Positions 61,587 through 64,000 of a stretch of DNA of 64,000 bases are shown piece by piece; position 1 is the stretch's first letter; each line of letters opens with the position of its first letter. The translations under genes were made by a program, and so were the position numbers. Origin of the DNA: Coprobacter tertius (lineage in GTDB: Bacteria; Bacteroidota; Bacteroidia; Bacteroidales; Coprobacteraceae). The stretch covers positions 62,001 through 126,000 of the forward strand of contig NZ_JANDHW010000001.1 in the NCBI RefSeq assembly GCF_024330105.1. Reading direction: 5' to 3'. The notes beneath the pieces are model-generated. The model was not told where the DNA came from, ran no database searches, and saw only the letters and a list, made by a program, of their open reading frames with translations.

Positions 61587-62699
61587 ATGCGAACCCTATT
61601 CGCTGTCGTATTACTGATATTTTCTGGTCTGTTTTTATCCTGTTCCGATAAGAATGAATATGTTGTGGAAGCTGAACTCTCTAACTTGTCGGATCAGCCG
61701 TTATACGTAATACACGACCGGTTCAGGGCCGGAATGACTTTAGATACCATACGTCCGGTAAATAATTTTTTCCAGTTTAAAGGATCGTCCGAAGCGCTTA
61801 CCCGGGTAAATATCCTCAACCCCGATCGTACTCTTTTGTTACGCCTTTATTTACAAAACGGTGATCGTGTAAAGATTACCGGTGATGTAGAAGTTCCCGG
61901 AGAAATAAAAATTTCGGGAAGCAATACCAATGAAGAACTGGGAAAATTCAGAAACGAAAATTCAGTTGTGTTAGGACGCATAACCGAAGTTGAGAAAAAA
62001 TACGCTCTAGACAAAGATTTGTCTGCTTATTATTCGGATATTACACGACTGCGGGATTCGTTATATTACCCTGTAAAAAAATATGTTACCGAGAATACCT
62101 CTTCTCCGGTATCGGCTTTGCTCATTTATGAATACTTGCTCGATGATGTGAATTTTAAAAGATGCGATTCTCTGTTTAAAAGTATCGATCCGGATGGGAA
62201 ACCCACTAATATACAGGCTCTGGTAGAGTTGTTTCTTGAAAATGTAAAGAAAACCGAGATTGGTAAACGTTTGCCTTATTTTGCTTTTAAAAGTGATAAA
62301 GACAGTATGTTATATACCTCTTCATTTATCGGTAAGCCCACCTTGGTTACTTGCTGGACGGCGGATGATAATGCCAGTATTCACGAAATATTGTCTCAGC
62401 GGGATATTTTCCGGAAGACCGATAAGAAAAAATTAAATATGGTATCTTTTTCCCTCGATCCCGATTCGATCGGATGGAAACGGCAGATTAAAGCCGATAG
62501 TTTGAACTGGCGGCATCTGCGTATTCCTGAAGGCTGGAACGATCGATGGGTGAAACAAATCGGAATCACCCGGATTCCTTACACATTGGTTCTTGATAAA
62601 ACCGGAACGATAGTAGCACGTAATCTGTATGGCAAAGAACTCGAGGATTACATCCTGAAGATGTTAGCCGATACCGAAAAAAAGGAAAAGAATAAATAG
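61587..62699 (+). CDS. TlpA/AhpC-like lipoprotein with DUF4369-like N-terminus, no CXXC motif
   Basis: A 370-residue lipoprotein with lipobox LFLSCSDK (about residue 16). Residues about 25-120 form a DUF4369-like beta domain (YVVEAELSNLSDQPLYVI), followed by helical linker and a thioredoxin-like domain (about 230-355: GKRLPYFAF, SFIGKPTLVTCWTADDN, LNMVSFSLDPDSIGWKRQI, ITRIPYTLVLDKTGTIVARN). The redox motif CxxC of TlpA-type proteins should fall in TCWTADDN but only one cysteine remains, so a disulfide-exchange role is unlikely; peptide binding or a single-Cys peroxidase-like role is possible. It has its own promoter. Confidence 0.85.
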   Translation: MRTLFAVVLLIFSGLFLSCSDKNEYVVEAELSNLSDQPLYVIHDRFRAGMTLDTIRPVNNFFQFKGSSEALTRVNILNPDRTLLLRLYLQNGDRVKITGDVEVPGEIKISGSNTNEELGKFRNENSVVLGRITEVEKKYALDKDLSAYYSDITRLRDSLYYPVKKYVTENTSSPVSALLIYEYLLDDVNFKRCDSLFKSIDPDGKPTNIQALVELFLENVKKTEIGKRLPYFAFKSDKDSMLYTSSFIGKPTLVTCWTADDNASIHEILSQRDIFRKTDKKKLNMVSFSLDPDSIGWKRQIKADSLNWRHLRIPEGWNDRWVKQIGITRIPYTLVLDKTGTIVARNLYGKELEDYILKMLADTEKKEKNK

Positions 62700-62735
62700 C
62701 CCCGGTTTTTTTATAATTTTTTATTTGATTAATCA

Positions 62736-64000
62736 TGCTGGTAAAAGTTTATGGAGCCGCCGTACAAGGTATCGACGCGATTACGGTGACCATCGAAGTG
62801 AATTGTACGAACGGTATTCGTTTTTTTATGGTGGGTTTACCCGATACCGCCGTAAAGGAAAGTCACGAACGCATCGTTTCGGCTGTACAACACAACGGAT
62901 ATAAATTCCCGAGAAAACAAATTGTGGTGAATATGGCGCCCGCTGATATTCGTAAAGAAGGGGCCGCCTATGATCTGCCTCTCGCCATAGGCATATTAGC
63001 TTCTGCCGAAACGGTGTCCCATGCGATGTTATCTGATTACATGATGATGGGCGAGTTATCGCTCGATGGGACGATATTGCCGGTAAAGGGGGTATTACCT
63101 ATCGCCATAAAAGCCCGGGAAGACGGTTTTAAAGGGCTTATAGTACCTAAAGCGAACGTAAGAGAAGCTGCTGTAGTGAATAATATCGATGTATATGGTG
63201 TCGACAATATACGGGAAGTGATCGGTTTTTTTAACGGTGAAATCGAGTTGTCGCCCATGATAATCGACACAAGAGCTGAATTTTATGACAGACAAGAAAA
63301 TTTCGAACTCGATTTTGAGGATGTAAAAGGGCAGGAAAATGTAAAGCGGGCCTTTGAAGTAGCCGCCGCAGGCGGACATAACCTGATTATGATAGGGCCC
63401 CCCGGAGCCGGAAAATCGATGATGGCTAAACGTATTCCCTCCATTCTTCCACCCTTAACGTTACAGGAGGCATTGGAAACGACTAAAATACATTCGGTTG
63501 CCGGTAAAATGGGAAGAGGGGCTTCGCTGTTGAGTCAGCGCCCGTTCCGCTCGCCGCATCACACGATATCGGGGGTAGCTTTAGTGGGGGGTGGTACTTT
63601 TCCGCAACCGGGAGAAATATCCCTGGCGCATAACGGCGTACTTTTTCTCGACGAGTTACCCGAATTTTCGCGACAAGTACTCGAGGTAATGCGACAGCCC
63701 CTCGAAGACCGTAAAATTACGATCTCCCGCATTAAGTATTCTATCGAATATCCCGCCGGCCTCATGTTGGTAGCTTCGATGAATCCCTGTCCGTGCGGCT
63801 ATTATAATCATCCCGATAAAGAATGTATTTGTTCACCGGGAGCCGTGCAGAAATATCTCAATCGCATATCGGGTCCCTTGCTCGACCGTATCGATATACA
63901 AGTCGAGATCGTGCCGGTTCCCTTCGAAAAAATATCGGATATACGACCTTCCGAGCCGAGTGCCAAAATAAGGGAACGGGTGATAAAAGCCCGAAGATTA
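62736..64000 (+). CDS. YifB/ComM-type Mg chelatase-like AAA+ ATPase, 3' end outside the window
   Basis: About 421 codons are visible to the window edge; family members are about 510 residues. The N-terminal domain ([57 protein letters not shown]) precedes the AAA+ module with Walker [13 protein letters not shown] (about residue 220), RPFRSPHHT (about 268), a Walker B-type FLDELPEF (about 305) and [19 protein letters not shown] (about 350). ComM in other bacteria is a helicase that helps branch migration in natural transformation; Bacteroidetes function is less known. It starts 36 bases after the thioredoxin-like gene. Confidence 0.93.

Noticed and set aside
1-64000. Insertion sequences, integrases, phage genes, tRNA or rRNA genes
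   Set aside because: None was recognised on either strand; no target duplication or attachment-site-like repeat was seen next to the gene clusters.

Overview
The window looks like chromosome from a member of the Bacteroidales, with one candidate replication origin inside it. Supporting signs are SusC/SusD pairs, an STN-domain SusC with a FecR/ECF sigma pair, GH20 and GH85 glycan hydrolases, type IX secretion (T9SS) sorting domains, a PorZ-like protein, and promoters of the form TTTG-N19-21-TAnnTTTG. The housekeeping cluster ftsX-DUF3098-uppP-truB-queA-folK is the usual Bacteroidetes arrangement. Genus cannot be fixed from sequence reading alone; something near Barnesiella/Coprobacter is a guess. 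No mobile element, CRISPR array, tRNA or rRNA was recognised.

Layout. 1-7140 (minus): folK (partial), queA, truB, uppP, a small DUF3098-like membrane protein, ftsX, an MFS transporter and miaB. 7141-9384 (plus): a candidate small RNA with its own promoter and terminator, a small membrane-anchored protein and an acetyl-CoA hydrolase/transferase family CoA-transferase. 9470-19473 (minus): a six-gene locus holding a TonB-dependent receptor, a DUF4876-like lipoprotein, an outer-membrane barrel protein, a gingipain-like (C25) protease fused to HEAT-like repeats, a papain-like (C1) protease carrying an EF-hand-like loop, and a short HmuY-like lipoprotein. 19883-29323: a GIN-domain protein, a DusB-type dihydrouridine synthase, leuS, an RdgB/HAM1-type pyrophosphatase, a PorZ-like T9SS protein, a DUF4251-like protein and nadA. 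29324-31336: AT-rich intergenic blocks around a SpoU methyltransferase and a DUF4294-like protein, with clustered DnaA-box-like 9-mers. 31337-40598: a radical SAM protein, a SusC/SusD pair, a PH-like membrane protein, nadB and a GtrA-family protein. 40604-56682: a glycan-utilisation locus (two GH20, T9SS-tagged GH85, SusD, SusC, FecR) with its ECF sigma gene facing the other way. 56778-59736: a secreted nuclease lipoprotein and a membrane-bound AraC-type regulator. 60000-64000: a SAM-II/SAM-V-like riboswitch before metK, a TlpA-like lipoprotein lacking CXXC, and a partial yifB/comM-type gene.

How parts may work together. The 9.5-19.5 kb locus reads as a protein-harvesting and uptake system: two secreted proteases of different clans, a HmuY-like lipoprotein and a TonB-dependent receptor. 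The 40.6-56.7 kb locus fits host N-glycan use: GH85 cuts the GlcNAc-GlcNAc core, the GH20 enzymes remove terminal hexosamines, SusCD imports, and sigma/FecR/STN-SusC senses. PorZ and the T9SS domain on GH85 connect the secretion machinery to that substrate.

The strongest genome-scale signal is a change in strand composition near 29-31 kb. For genes on the same coding strand, the plus strand is clearly C-richer to the left and about balanced or G-richer to the right, by hand count of sampled lines. Together with repeated DnaA-box-like motifs in the intergenic DNA, this makes the region a candidate chromosomal replication origin.
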